Shown here in pieces: positions 22,888-35,054 of a stretch of 64,000 nt of DNA. The stretch is from Clarkia xantiana subsp. parviflora. Lineage: Eukaryota; Streptophyta; Magnoliopsida; Myrtales; Onagraceae. The stretch spans positions 1,240,001-1,304,000 of the forward strand of contig JAPTYO010000017.1 in the NCBI GenBank assembly GCA_036873135.1, given 5' to 3'. The position numbers were made by a program, and so were the translations under genes. The notes under the pieces are model-generated. The model saw nothing but the letters and a program-made list of their open reading frames with translations, made no database searches and was not told the DNA's origin. How positions within the stretch are numbered: position 1 is the stretch's first letter; each line of letters begins with the position of its first letter.

Positions 22888-23702
22888 GTAAGAATTTTAA
22901 TTACTTCTTCGTCTTCCATATTGATGATAACTCAATTAATTGATTACTTTTGGATACCTAATATTTATTTGTTCACAGTTACACAATGCATCTAAAACTG
23001 GCTTAATTAATACTCAGAGACTTAGCCATAATTATGTTTATGGGTAAATATTAATTTAGCGATAAATAGTTAGTTTTAAGTTTAGGGTTAAAGTTGGTTT
23101 TCGGTATCATATATATTTTTTTTTTATACTTTTGGTACTATAGGTTTACATTTTGTAGATTTTTTGTGCATCCGTTAGTTAGTCGAACGTTACGTTTGAC
23201 TGTTAAATAATTGTATTTTGTCCAGTTTAGTCATCCAATTTATTTTCTAAGTTTTAATTTTTACAATTTAATCCATATTATTTTATTCGGTCACCCCGGC
23301 TCCAAGTCTCCCTTATTAAGAGCCGTCAAGAGTGCTTCCCTTCTAATGGCATTAGAACACATCCCACAATTACTCAGTATTTTTGTTGGATTTTAGGGAA
23401 GTTGAACATCCCACACGAACACACAACACCCAAGCAAAAATAACACATATTTAATTTTACAAACTAATGTCATCATTTGCCATTGTTGGACCTCCAAGTG
23501 GCGCCGCTACTCTCTATCTATCAAAGTTCAAGTCTCTGTTTCGTTTCTTTCCATTTCTCACGTTCTGCTATTAGACCTAGAGGTGCAGTACTAACAAACG
23601 CACCATTGCACTCAACTAGCACCATTATTACTAAATTGCCATTACACTAATAATAAAACACATTAATATTTTAACAATTTTTTATATTTATATATTTTGT
23701 AG
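22888..23702 (+). other. Intron of the MSL pseudogene
   Basis: Begins GTAAGA, ends TTTTGTAG, and joins exons in a compatible phase. It contains a decayed arm of a foldback element at 23085-23290. Confidence 0.7.
23085..23290. repeat. Foldback-element arm fragment inside the MSL intron
   Basis: Carries the family features 'agggttaaag', 'ttttggtacta', 'catccgttagtta', 'tgactgttaaata' and 'gtccagtttagtcat', in the order of the left arms of FB3 and FB4. No right arm is visible. Confidence 0.6.
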
Positions 23703-24142
23703 TTACATCACCTATGATGAACTAAGGAGGTTCATGATCAAGGAAGAGATATCTCGGATTCTTCCTCTTTTCGAAGGGGCTATCGATACCGGAAAAATTG
23801 ACAAGACAACATGGATGAACTGGGTGGTTAAGGTTTATGAAGGGCGAAAGGCACTAGCGCATGCTCTGACAGACATGAAGACGGCGGTAAGGCAGCTGAA
23901 CAAGGTGATATGGCTTCTTTTGACGGAAACCGTCTCCACTAAAGTCCTCATAGTTCTCTCAACCCAACTCTTGGCTTAAGGGTTCATCTTTAAAAGCACC
24001 TGCAAGACTATATTAGAATCCATTGTCTTCGTCTTTGTCATCCACCCGTTCGATGTCGGCGACCGCTGCGTCATCGATGGTAGTATCCCGATAAGATCAA
24101 TCTTCATTTTTTCTTTAAAAATTAGTTTAAAATTGACTTCTC

Positions 24143-24147
24143 GTTAT
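24143..24147. other. Target-site duplication of A1, left (GTTAT)
   Basis: GTTAT directly before the A1 5' LTR. An identical copy follows the 3' LTR at 39695-39699, which proves that A1 is one insertion spanning 24148-39694. Confidence 0.95.
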
Positions 24148-24798
24148 TGATGGGCCCCGGCGAAGGCCGTTAGGCCCCTTAACGATTGGCAAACGGCGAC
24201 TAGGCCCGTTGGGCTAGGAGATGGGCTGCTGGAAGGCTAAGGGCTCCGACGGAAGGAGGCCCCGATATTGAATGGCCCCGAGTAAGTATGGCCCCGATAG
24301 GGGAGAGCCCCGAAGATATCGGACCTGGACGTAGTCGGTCCCGATATGGGAGTTGTCACCACTCCCCGACACCGAATCCTCAATGATGCAACTTGGGAGC
24401 CTCCGATAATGATCGAGACTCGCCAGTAAGAGCACAATCCCGGAAATCTCGCCATGATTACAGTAGTGGTATAATGGGCGAGATATGTGGGATACGTATA
24501 ACTGTACAGATACGTGGCAAGATATACGGCGAGATATGTGGGATAGTGGATCGAGATCCAACCGCCTAATCAGGTAACTGGGATAGCCTTTCCTCTATAA
24601 GAGGAGGGAAGTTATTCCAGGTTAAGGTTACGTTTTTTGACATACACACAAATACTGCTTGCTTGATCTGTTGACCACCGTACTTACGTTAAGCATCGGA
24701 GAGGGATTCTGGGCCACCGCCCTCTATTCCCCTTCTGCAGGATTGCGAGGAGCTAAGGAATCCGTCACCGTAACCGGAGTTCCCGCCGTGATCCAACA
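24148..24798 (+). repeat. A1 5' LTR, 651 bp
   Basis: Starts TGATGGGCCCC and ends GTGATCCAACA. Direct copy at 39044-39694; inverted copies at 27960-28610 and 35055-35705 (element A2). It drives transcription of the element; a TATA box is at 24596-24601. Confidence 0.97.
24596..24601 (+). promoter_or_regulatory. TATA box of the A1 5' LTR
   Basis: TATAAG within the quasi-palindrome cctctataagagg, about 200 bp from the LTR end. The same site is present in all four A LTRs. Confidence 0.55.
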
Positions 24799-24799
24799 T

Positions 24800-24817
24800 T
24801 GGCGCCGTCTGTGGGAA
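24800..24817 (+). other. Primer-binding site of A1
   Basis: TGGCGCCGTCTGTGGGAA, one base after the 5' LTR. Minus-strand DNA synthesis would be primed here by a tRNA whose 3' end is complementary to TGGCGCC. Confidence 0.85.
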
Positions 24818-24864
24818 TGCAACAAAAAGCCAAAAGTAAGTTTGCTTCCCTCTGATTCTATACC

Positions 24865-27800
24865 ATGGCTGGCAACAGACCGCAGCGTTCAGGCAAGCAG
24901 GTGCCGGCCACCAGCAATCCCCCTGAGGATGCTACCCAGCATCAGGATTTGAGAGATGATGGTGACAGCACTCGCCGAGACGACATCGCGCGAAGGAACA
25001 ACCCCCCTGGTGGATCCAGAAACGAGGCACCTTCCCAGAATCCGGAGCTGGCCAGGGTAGTGGCAGAGGCCATGCCCCTATTCATGGAGGCCATGGAGGC
25101 CCTCCTAGACCGAAGAGAAGCTGCTAGAAGGCAGACCGATCTACCGCCGCTCCCTCCGCGGCGAGATGCGCCCAGAAGGCAGGTAGACGACAACCTACCA
25201 CCACCCCCTCCGTTGAGGGAACAGCCCATTCCCCCTAATCCAGCACCGGCGGAGAATTTCGTGGTCGATGGACCAGGGCCAGTGCAACAAAGGACTATTC
25301 CCCTGAATGGTCCCCTCACTGCTGATCAGGTGGTGAAGATTGTGGGTATTTGCATGGGAGATCAGAAGCCCATGATGTCGGAATTGGGGATTCAGGAGAC
25401 CCATCCTTTCGTTCCCAGATTGATCCATACCCTGGCCCCTCCAGGCTTGGGTATCCCGAAGATAGACGAGTACGACGGGGTCGCGGACCCGGTTCGCCAC
25501 GTGCAGAAGCACCTGACAGCGTGCATGGGCAGGACCCCAGATGAGGATGTTATCTGTGCGTTGTTCCCGAGTACCTTGGGAGAGAAGGCGATGACATGGT
25601 TCTACAGTCTGCCCACTGGATGTATAACCTGTTGGAAGGATATGCATCAACGATTCATCGCCCAGTACCAAGGGCGCCGACGGCTGCTGAAGAGTGTTCG
25701 GACCCTGCATGAGGTGGTCCAGAGGCCCGATGAATCGCTGGCCCAATACTACCAGCGTTACACGGCTGGTATGACCGAGCTGGATGAGGAGATATCGGAG
25801 GGCGAGGCCATCCGTACCTTCCTGAAAAACCTCAATCCCCCCTACGGCTCCGACTTACTTCACAGCGTCGCGGCCAAAAAAGTCTGGAACATGGAGGCAC
25901 TCCAGGCGAGGGTAAAACAGCAAATCGACGTCCAAGAGTCGAAGATCGCTGCCGGAGAATTGGCTCCTCCCAAGGGGCGCGAAGGAAAGCAGTTGTTCAA
26001 ACCATTGGACAACCGACACAGGAAGGATAGCTCCGAGGGTAGTCGGAGTCGTGGACGCTCCGATCGGAGGGAGGATAGGCGTCCGACCAAGAGGGACAGT
26101 CAGAGGGAGGAGTTTACCCCCCTCAACAGGCCTTTGAAAGAGGTCTTGGCGGTAATGGAGAAGCTAGGCCTCGCTCGTTTCCCCAAGAAGAAGGAAGGAG
26201 AAAAGTTGGGCTCCCGCACCGACCGTTACTGCCGATTCCATCGGGCCTCTGGTCACGACACTGACCAGTGTCGGGAGCTGAAGAAGGAAATAGAGAAGCT
26301 TATCCAGAGGGGTAAGCTGAAGGAGTTCGTGGGAGACTCCCGCTGCAAGCCCCGTTCCCGATCTCGGTCAAGGTCCAAATCTCGATCGAGGTCCCCAAGG
26401 AAGAGGAGGTCCGACGCAGAGCCTTCGGAGGGCCCATCAGGGTCCCGACAGAAGAGGATTATTAATGTGATCCATGGAGGGTTCGCTGCAGGGGGAGACA
26501 CATCGTCTTCTCGGGAGCGTTATGCCAACCAAGTGCCAGTCGCAGTGGTTTTGGGAAAAAGATCTCGGTCGTGGACCCCGAAGGAGGAGATGGAGATCAC
26601 CTTCTCGGCGAAGGATCTGGAGGGAGTAGAGACCCCCCACGAGGATGCTCTAGTAGTGACATTGGACGTAGGGGGATTCGAAATGAAGAGGATCCTCATC
26701 GATGGAGGAAGCTCCTCCGACATCCTCTTCTCCGACGCCCTGGAGCAGATGGGGAAAAAGAAGAAAGACTTACGAGAGGTTAGCTTCCCGATGGTAGGAT
26801 TTTGCGGCACAACCTCTTATCCATTGGGGGTCATTACGTTGCCCGTGTGGTTCGGCAGTGGCTGGAAGATGGAGAAGAGAGATGTGGAGTTCGTGGTGGT
26901 CGAATCCACAGGGACGTACAATGCGATCATTGGAAGAACCACTATCAACCCGCTGATGGCAGTAGCCTCAACTGTCCATCAGAAACTGAAGTTCCCGACT
27001 GAGAATGGGGTCGGCGAAGTGAAAGGCGACCAGGTGGCGTCGAGACGATGCTATGTCAACGCCACGAGAAGATCAAGGAAGGAGGCTATGTCGGTTCTCC
27101 AAACAGACACTGATCCTCGAGAGGAGTTTGGGCGTCCCGCCCCCATGGAGGACCTAAAAGAAGTCGAGATAGATGGACCCGAGAGGAGGGTAAAGATCGG
27201 ATCCGCCCTATCTGAGGAAAAAGCTCAGGAGTTGATCGCCCTATTGAAGGAATTCAAGGAGTTATTTGCCTGGTCTCCGAGCGATATGCCAGGAATCAGT
27301 CGGGACGTGATCGAGCATGAATTGAATATCGACCCCACGATCAAGCCGATCGCACAGAAGAGACGTCCGATGGGAACAGACAAGAGGATTGCAATCCAGC
27401 AGGAGGTTGGCAGATTGCTCGACGCTGGGTTCATTAGGGAGATCCGATTCCAGACTTGGGTAGCCAACCCAGTGCTGGTGAGGAAGAGCAACGGGAAGTG
27501 GCGGATGTGTGTCGACTTCCGCGACTTAAACAAGGCTTGCCCGAAGGACTGTTATCCACTCCCTCGGATCGACCAACTGGTGGATGCTACATCGGGGCAT
27601 GAGCTGCTAAGCTTTATGGATGCTTATTCTGGTTATAACCAGATAAATATGGCGAAAAAGGATGCCCCACATACCGCCTTTTACGCTGAGAGCGAAGTCT
27701 TCCAGTACGACGTCATGCCTTTCGGCCTAGTGAATGCGGGGGCGACATACCAGAGGATGGTGAACAAGCTGTTCGGGGACATGATTGGGAGTACCATGGA

Positions 27801-27959
27801 AGCCTATGTAGATGACATGCTGGTGAAGTCCCGACGAGCATCAGACCACGTTGGCAACTTGGCAATGGCCTTCGAGAGGATGAAGCTCCACCAGGTCCGC
27901 CTGAATCCAGCCAAATGTGCTTTCGGAGTCCATTCCGGGAAGTTCTTAGGCTTCATGGT
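24865..27959 (+). pseudogene. A1 gag-pol, N-terminal part: Gag, protease, RT (cut by A2)
   Basis: Open from ATG 24865 with no lesion up to the A2 insertion. Order: proline-rich N-terminus, Gag capsid region (about residues 130-330, with YDGVADPVRHVQKHL), a zinc-type motif YCRFHRASGHDTDQC near residue 455 (CX2HX4HX4C instead of CCHC), an Arg-Ser-rich stretch near 495-515, aspartic protease with LIDGGSSSDILF near 612, then RT with CVDFRDLNKACPKD near 880 and catalytic YVDDML near 980. The insertion falls inside RT's C-terminal part, and the last codons read into the A2 LTR. Coding resumes in phase at 35711: 3095 nt here plus 2503 nt there is divisible by three. Confidence 0.95.
27955..27959. 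other. Target-site duplication of A2, left (ATGGT)
   Basis: ATGGT before the A2 LTR, repeated at 35706-35710 on the other side. Both copies belong to the A1 pol reading frame. Confidence 0.95.
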
Positions 27960-28610
27960 TGTTGGATCACGGCGGGAACTCCGGTTACGGTGACGGATTC
28001 CTTAGCTCCTCGCAATCCTGCAGAAGGGGAATAGAGGGCGGTGGCCCAGAATCCCTCTCCGATGCTTAACGTAAGTACGGTGGTCAACAGATCAAGCAAG
28101 CAGTATTTGTGTGTATGTCAAAAAACGTAACCTTAACCTGGAATAACTTCCCTCCTCTTATAGAGGAAAGGCTATCCCAGTTACCTGATTAGGCGGTTGG
28201 ATCTCGATCCACTATCCCACATATCTCGCCGTATATCTTGCCACGTATCTGTACAGTTATACGTATCCCACATATCTCGCCCATTATACCACTACTGTAA
28301 TCATGGCGAGATTTCCGGGATTGTGCTCTTACTGGCGAGTCTCGATCATTATCGGAGGCTCCCAAGTTGCATCATTGAGGATTCGGTGTCGGGGAGTGGT
28401 GACAACTCCCATATCGGGACCGACTACGTCCAGGTCCGATATCTTCGGGGCTCTCCCCTATCGGGGCCATACTTACTCGGGGCCATTCAATATCGGGGCC
28501 TCCTTCCGTCGGAGCCCTTAGCCTTCCAGCAGCCCATCTCCTAGCCCAACGGGCCTAGTCGCCGTTTGCCAATCGTTAAGGGGCCTAACGGCCTTCGCCG
28601 GGGCCCATCA
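27960..28610 (-). repeat. A2 3' LTR
   Basis: Reverse complement of the A1 LTR, starting TGTTGGATCACGG and ending GGGCCCATCA on the + strand. The polypurine tract adjoins at 28611. Confidence 0.97.
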
Positions 28611-28623
28611 TTTGCCCCCAAGA
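28611..28623 (-). other. Polypurine tract of A2
   Basis: The minus strand reads TCTTGGGGGCAAA directly before the LTR start TGATGGG. This is the plus-strand primer site. Identical to the A1 tract at 39031-39043. Confidence 0.85.
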
Positions 28624-28679
28624 CGTGAGGGACTTATAGTGCGTCGCGTCTTTCAATATCGGACCCTAAGAACCTTAAG

Positions 28680-29265
28680 GCTTTCCGTCGTCCTAAGACG
28701 CTTTTAATCGAACCTTAAAAACTTAAGGAATTTTCGGACGTCCTATGACGCTTTTTAATCGAACCTTAAAAACTTAAGGATTTTTCGGACGTCCAATGAC
28801 GCTGTTTAATCGAACCTTAAAAACTTAAGGATTTTTCGGACGTCCAATGACGCTTTTTAATCGAACCTTAAAAACTTAAGGATTTTTCGGACGTCCAATG
28901 ACGCTTTTTAATCGAACCTTAAAAACTTAAGGATTTTCGGACGTCCAATGACGCTTTTTAATCGAACCTTAAAAACTTAAGGATTTTCGGACGTCCAATG
29001 ACGCTTTTTAATCGGACCTTAAAACTTAAGGATTTTCGGACGTCCTATGACGCTTTTTAATCGAACCTTAAAAACTTAAGGATTTTTCGGACGTCCAATG
29101 ACGCTTTTTAATCGAACCTTAAAAACATAAGGATTTTTCGGACGTCCAATGACGCTTTTTAATCGAACCTTAAAAACTTAAGGATTTTCGGACATCCAAT
29201 GACGCTTTTTAATCGGACCTTAAAACTTAAGGATTTTCGGACGTCCAACGACGCTTTTTAACGTA
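28680..29265 (-). repeat. A2 3' UTR tandem array, about 51-bp unit, about 12 copies
   Basis: Units contain 'aatcgaacctt', 'aaaacttaagg', 'ttcggacgtcc' and 'aatgacgctttt', with period 49-51 bp (differences in T- and A-run lengths). It lies between the polypurine tract and the pol stop codon. It is the inverted counterpart of the A1 array. Confidence 0.93.
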
Positions 29266-29333
29266 TTGAGAACCACTCAGGAATACTTTGATCAGAAGTA
29301 ACCTCTTTATTGATTGATGTCTTTAACATAGCA

Positions 29334-29352
29334 TGCACCACTCAGGGCGACT
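29334..29352 (-). other. Single copy of a motif amplified in element B
   Basis: The segment 'gcaccactcagggcgactt' is present once in A2 (and once, inverted, in A1 near 38252-38270). In element B the same motif, with small changes, is the core of a 26-bp tandem array. Confidence 0.7.
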
Positions 29353-29389
29353 TAATTACATCTTCGCGCCTCTACGGGCGACTTATTTG

Positions 29390-32300
29390 TCAAACATGGC
29401 ATTTCTTCAGATGTTCACCACTAAAGGTGTTTCTTAAAACTTTGCCGTCGGGATCTTCTAACTTGTAAGCGTTTGGGGCCGGCATGCCTACGATCTTGTA
29501 AGGCCCTTCCCATTTCGGGGACATCTTATTGATCCGATCTTGTAGGGCGAACTCATTCCGACGTAGGACCAGTTCTCCCGCGTAGAACTGTCGTGACTTG
29601 ACCTTCCGATTGTAGTACCTGGCCGTCGCCAAACGCATCCGAGCTTGCGTTATGTCGGCCTCTAGCCGTTTCTCCTCTAGCAAGGATAACTCCAGGCGCC
29701 TTGTTTCGTCGTTCGTCAAAGGTCCTATCTTGGCTCCTTCTGGACTCGTCGAGGGTTCATAGCTTCTGGTTCGATGGGACGCCACAGCGATTTCCACGGG
29801 AGCGACCGCCTCCGTTCCATAAACAAGTGCAAACGGGGTTTCACCTGTTGACCGCTTGGGTGTCGTTCGGACCGCCCACAACACGTTCTCCAGTTCGTCC
29901 AACCATTTTCCGTCCAAAGCGTAGACTCTCTTCTTCAAACCCTCCATCACGATTTTGTTGGCAGCCTCCACCTGCCCATTGGTCTGAGCGTGATGGACGG
30001 ATGCTGTCCGATGCTCGATACCAAACTCGTCCAGGAACTTCTCCAACTGGGCCCCATTAAACGGAGGACCATTGTCACTGATGATCACCTTCGGCACCCC
30101 ATATCTCGACAAAATTCGGGTCTGAAGGAATTTAATGATATGTCCCGCTGTTGTTTTGGCTAATGGCTTGGCCTCGATCCACTTCGAGAAGTAGTCAATC
30201 GCGACCAGCAGATGTGTGCACTGGCTCTTTGCTTTCGGAAGGGGTCCCACCAGGTCAATGCCCCACTGTGCGAAGGGCCAAGCACTCCCAATGGGCATCA
30301 AATCAGCGGCGGGGGCTGTGATATTCGAAGCATATCTCTGACACGCGTCACAGGATCGAACAAGCGTCGTTGCCTCCTTATTCATCGTAGGCCAATAATA
30401 TCCCAGGTTCAACGCCTTCCTCAGGATAGATCGAGTGCCCTCGTGACAGGCTGCGACTCCTTCATGCAATTCTCTCAGAATCCGAGTCGTATCGGGTTCG
30501 GCCACGCATTTCAAGAAGGGCGTCGAAAGCAGACCCTTTTTGTACAACTGGTTGTCCACCATCGCGTAATTAATTGACATTCGTCGCAGTCGCTCCGCTG
30601 CCACTTTATCTTCAGGAAGTGCCCCCGTAGTTAAGTACACAATCATCGGGGTCATCCAAGTGGATTCCTCCTCTGACCCTGTCCCGATAGCGCACACCTC
30701 CGACGGATCGGTGGTCGATAGAATCACCTTCTCCAAGAAGTGTACCTTCCGACTCTCTTCCAAAGGTGCCCCCAAGGCATATTTGCTCAAGGCATCAGCC
30801 TCCACATTCTCTTCCCTCGGAATCGCCTCGATATCAAAGCTTTTGAAGCTCTCCTTCAAGGTCCTAGCCTCCTGGAGATACTTCTTCATGACCGGATTCT
30901 TTGCTCCATACTGCCCCCGAACCTGATTTACAATCAGGCTAGCATCACACTTCACCTTCAAATGTTCAATTCCGGTGCCCTTTGCGATTTTCAGCCCCGT
31001 TATGAGAGCCTCATATTCCGCCTCGTTATTGGTGGCTCTAAATGTTAGGGCCAATGCATATCGAAGTGGCTCCGCCCCACCTGGTGGAATCAATACGAAC
31101 CCCGCCCCCGATCCATCCGAGCTTGAGGAGCCATCCGTGTACAGCTCCCAGGTGTTTTCCTTATTTGGCTGTTCCGACTGCCCCGCCGTCGGGACCTCTT
31201 CGGTATTCCCGGTTGCCCCCTCTACTGTTTCCGTTGCTTCAGGATCGGGAATAGTAGATTCAACTATAAAGTCGGCCAATGCCTGCCCTTTGATAGCTGT
31301 TCTCGGAGCGAAATGAATTCGAAACTCGCTAAGTTCCACGGCCCACTTTACTAGTCTCCCCGACGCATCGGGCCGGTTCAAGAAGTGTTTTAATGGCTGA
31401 TCAGTCAACACCGTAATTTCATGCGCATGGAAGTAGGGCCGTAACTTTCGAGCAGTAATAATCAACGCAAAGAGGTACTTCTCAATCGGAGGGTAATTCA
31501 TTTCACTCTTGGCAAACGCCTTGCTTACATAATAGACAGGAATCTGATTGCCCTCGACAGCTTTAACTAGAACAGAGCTTATTGCAAACGAAGAAATAGC
31601 CAAATAAAGATAGAGTGGCTCGCCTGGAGCTGGCTTCGCAAGTGGCGGGAGGTCGCGGAGATGTTGTTTGAGCGCTTGGAACGCCTCCTCACATTCAGCA
31701 GTCCACTCGAACTGTCGGTTGGCTCTTAACACACTGAAAAATGGCATCGACCGGTCGCTGGCCTTGGATAAGAAGCGATTCATCGAAGCCAGCCGACCGT
31801 TCAGCACCTGCACCTCCCTATGATTGGTTGGGGACTGCATCTCCTCTATCGCCCTTAGTTTTTCGGGATTCACCTCGATCCCCCTCTGGCTCACCATGAA
31901 GCCTAAGAACTTCCCGGAATGGACTCCGAAAGCACATTTGGCTGGAGTCAGGCGGACCTGGTGGAGCTTCATCCTCTCGAAGGCCATTGCCAAGTTGCCA
32001 ACGTGGTCTGATGCTCGTCGGGACTTCACCAGCATGTCATCTACATAGGCTTCCATGGTACTCCCAATCATGTCCCCGAACAGCTTGTTCACCATCCTCT
32101 GGTATGTCGCCCCCGCATTCACTAGGCCGAAAGGCATGACGTCGTACTGGAAGACTTCGCTGTCAGCGTAAAAGGCGGTATGTGGGGCATCCTTTTTCGC
32201 CATCTTTATCTGGTTATAACCAGAATAAGCATCCATAAAGCTTAGCAGCTCATGCCCTGATGTAGCATCCACCAGTTGGTCGATCCGAGGGAGTGGATAA

Positions 32301-33718
32301 CAGTCCTTCGGGCAAGCCTTGTTTAAGTCGCGGAAGTCGACACACATCCGCCACTTCCCGTTGCTCTTCCTCACCAGCACTGGGTTGGCTACCCAAGTCT
32401 GGAATCGGATCTCCCTAATGAACCCAGCGTCGAGCAATCTGCCAACCTCCTGCTGGATTGCAATCCTCTTGTCTGTTCCCATCGGACGTCTCTTCTGTGC
32501 GATCGGCTTGATCGTGGGGTCGATATTCAATTCATGCTCGATCACGTCCAGACTGATTCCTGGCATATCGCTCGGAGACCAGGCAAATAACTCCTTGAAT
32601 TCCTTCAATAGGGCGATCAACTCCTGAGCTTTTTCCTCGGATAGGGCGGATCCGATCTTTACCCTCCTCTCGGGTCCATCTATCTCGACTTCTTTTAGGT
32701 CCTCCATGGGGGCGGGACGCCCAAACTCCTCTCGAGGATCAGTGTCTGTTTGGAGAACCGACATAGCCTCCTTCCTTGATCTTCTCGTGGCGTTGACATA
32801 GCATCGTCTCGACGCCACCTGGTCGCCTTTCACTTCGCCGACCCCATTCTCAGTCGGGAACTTCAGTTTCTGATGGACAGTTGAGGCTACTGCCATCAGC
32901 GGGTTGATAGTGGTTCTTCCAATGATCGCATTGTACGTCCCTGTGGATTCGACCACCACGAACTCCACATCTCTCTTCTCCATCTTCCAGCCACTGCCGA
33001 ACCACACGGGCAACGTAATGACCCCCAATGGATAAGAGGTTGTGCCGCAAAATCCTACCATCGGGAAGCTAACCTCTCGTAAGTCTTTCTTCTTTTTCCC
33101 CATCTGCTCCAGGGCGTCGGAGAAGAGGATGTCGGAGGAGCTTCCTCCATCGATGAGGATCCTCTTCATTTCGAATCCCCCTACGTCCAATGTCACTACT
33201 AGAGCATCCTCGTGGGGGGTCTCTACTCCCTCCAGATCCTTCGCCAAGAAGGTGATCTCCATCTCCTCCTTCGGGGTCCACGACCGAGATCTTTTGCCCA
33301 AAACCACTGCGACTGGCACTTGGTTGGCATAACGCTCCCGAGAAGACGATGTATCTCCCCCTGCAGCGAACCCTCCATGGATCACATTAATAATCCTCTT
33401 CTGTCGGGACCCTGATGGGCCCTCCGAAGGCTCTGCGTCGGACCTCCTCTTCCTTGGGGACCTCGATCGAGATTTGGACCTTGACCGAGATCGGGAACGG
33501 GGCTTGCAGCGGGAGTCTCCCACGAACTCCTTCAGCTTACCCCTCTGGATAAGCTTCTCTATTTCCTTCTTCAGCTCCCGACACTGGTCAGTGTCGTGAC
33601 CAGAGGCCCGATGGAATCGGCAGTAACGGTCGGTGCGGGAGCCCAACTTTTCTCCTTCCTTCTTCTTGGGGAAACGAGCGAGGCCTTGCTTCTCCATTAC
33701 CGCCAAGACCTCTTTCAA
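29390..33718 (-). pseudogene. A2 pol: protease, RT, two RNase H domains, integrase
   Basis: A 1442-codon open frame on the minus strand. Order: zinc-type motif near residue 35, RS stretch, protease (LIDGGSSSDIL), RT (YVDDML), degenerate first RNase H, second RNase H of archaeal type (YTDGSSSSDGSGAGF, then EADALSKYA), and integrase with an HHCC finger (H and H in the HEGVAACHEG region, C and C in SCDACQ), catalytic Asp in GIDLVGP, Asp in ISDNGPP and Glu in GQVEAAN, ending with a GPY/F-like tail. It is separated from gag by a TAG at 33749-33751 where A1 has CAG, and by a frameshift. All domains are otherwise preserved. Confidence 0.93.
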
Positions 33719-33748
33719 AGGCCTGTTGAGGGGGGTAAACTCCTCCCT

Positions 33749-34988
33749 CTAACTGTCCCTCTTGGTCGGACGCCTATCCTCCCTCCGATCGGAGCGTCCA
33801 CGACTCCGACTACCCTCGGAGCTATCCTTCCTGTGTCGGTTGTCCAATGGTTTGAACAACTGCTTTCCTTCGCGCCCCTTGGGAGGAGCCAATTCTCCGG
33901 CAGCGATCTTCGACTCTTGGACGTCGATTTGCTGTTTTACCCTCGCCTGGAGTGCCTCCATGTTCCAGACTTTTTTGGCCGCAACGCTGTGAAGTAAGTC
34001 GGAGCCGTAGGGGGGGATTGAGGTTTTTCAGGAAGGTACGGATGGCCTCGCCCTCCGATATCTCCTCATCCAGCTCGGTCATACCAGCCGTGTAACGCTG
34101 GTAGTATTGGGCCAGCGATTCATCGGGCCTCTGGACCACCTCATGCAGGGTCCGAACACTCTTCAGCAGCCGTCGGCGCCCTTGGTACTGGGCGATGAAT
34201 CGTTGATGCATATCCTTCCAACAGGTTATACATCCAGTGGGCAGACTGTAGAACCATGTCATCGCCTTCTCTCCCAAGGTACTCGGGAACAACGCACAGA
34301 TAACATCCTCATCTGGGGTCCTGCCCATGCACGCTGTCAGGTGCTTCTGCACGTGGCGAACCGGGTCCGCGACCCCGTCGTACTCGTCTATCTTCGGGAT
34401 ACCCAAGCCTGGAGGGGCCAGGGTATGGATCAATCTGGGAACGAAAGGATGGGTCTCCTGACTCCCCAATTCCGACATCATGGGCTTCTGATCTCCCATG
34501 CAAATACCCACAATCTTCACCACCTGATCAGCAGTGAGGGGACCATTCAGGGGAATAGTCCTTTGTTGCACTGGCCCTGGTCCATCGACCACGAAATTCT
34601 CCGTCGGTGCTGGATTAGGGGGAATGGGCTGTTCCCTCAACGGAGGGGGTGGTGGTAGGTTGTCGTCTACCTGCCTTCTGGGCGCATCTCGCCGCGGAGG
34701 GAGCGGCGGTAGATCGGTCTGCCTTCTAGCAGCTTCTCTTCGGTCTAGGAGGGCCTCCATGGCCTCCATGAATAGGGGCATGGCCTCTGCCACTACCCTG
34801 GCCAGCTCCGGATTCTGGGAAGGTGCCTCGTTTCTGGATCCACCAGGGGGGTTGTTCCTTCGCGCGATGTCGTCTCGGCGAGTGCTGTCACCATCATCTC
34901 TCAAATCCTGATGCTGGGTAGCATCCTCAGGGGGATTGCTGGTGGCCGGCACCTTCTTGCCTGAACGCTGCGGTCTGTTGCCAGCCAT
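33749..34988 (-). pseudogene. A2 gag with frameshift and stop
   Basis: Starts with the same ATG as A1 (34988). The frame is lost at 34010-34016, where the + strand has seven G and A1 has six C on its sense strand. After the shift a 26-codon tail is read to 33822. The original frame resumes at 33961 and ends at the TAG at 33749-33751. One homopolymer slip plus one C-to-T change therefore disable an otherwise intact Gag. Confidence 0.93.
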
Positions 34989-35035
34989 GGTATAGAATCA
35001 GAGGGAAGCAAACTTACTTTTGGCTTTTTGTTGCA

Positions 35036-35053
35036 TTCCCACAGACGGCGCCA
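35036..35053 (-). other. Primer-binding site of A2
   Basis: On the minus strand identical to the A1 site (TGGCGCCGTCTGTGGGAA), one base from the 5' LTR. Confidence 0.85.
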
Positions 35054-35054
35054 A

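Larger units (their letters stand above)
22833..24081 (+). pseudogene. MscS-like (MSL) mechanosensitive channel pseudogene, 5' portion
   Basis: The exon at about 22833-22887 encodes AMYAASRIFKNISLDDD and ends at a GTAAGA donor. The next exon starts at 23703 after TTTTGTAG in matching phase (YITYDELRRFMIKEE), continues through WVVKVYEGRKALAHALTDMK and ends in FVIHPFDVGDRCVIDG near 24081. These blocks are characteristic of plant MSL proteins of the plasma-membrane group (MSL4-10), ion channels opened by membrane tension. Lesions: no N-terminal part, an in-frame TAA at 23977-23979, and the membrane helix after RQLNK looks shortened. The gene continues at 52302 after a 28-kb intron. The identification rests on remembered family motifs. 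Confidence 0.82.

Noticed and set aside
24214..24561. 115-codon frame conserved in all four A LTRs (also 28197, 35292, 39110)
   Set aside because: The LTRs are almost identical copies, so any frame is shared. It has no start context, domain or selection evidence, and it lies in the U3/R region.
25195..25746. 183-codon frame antisense to A gag (mirrored at 34107-34658)
   Set aside because: Shadow of the GC-rich gag codons. No TATA, no splice logic and no homology, unlike the antisense gene of element B.
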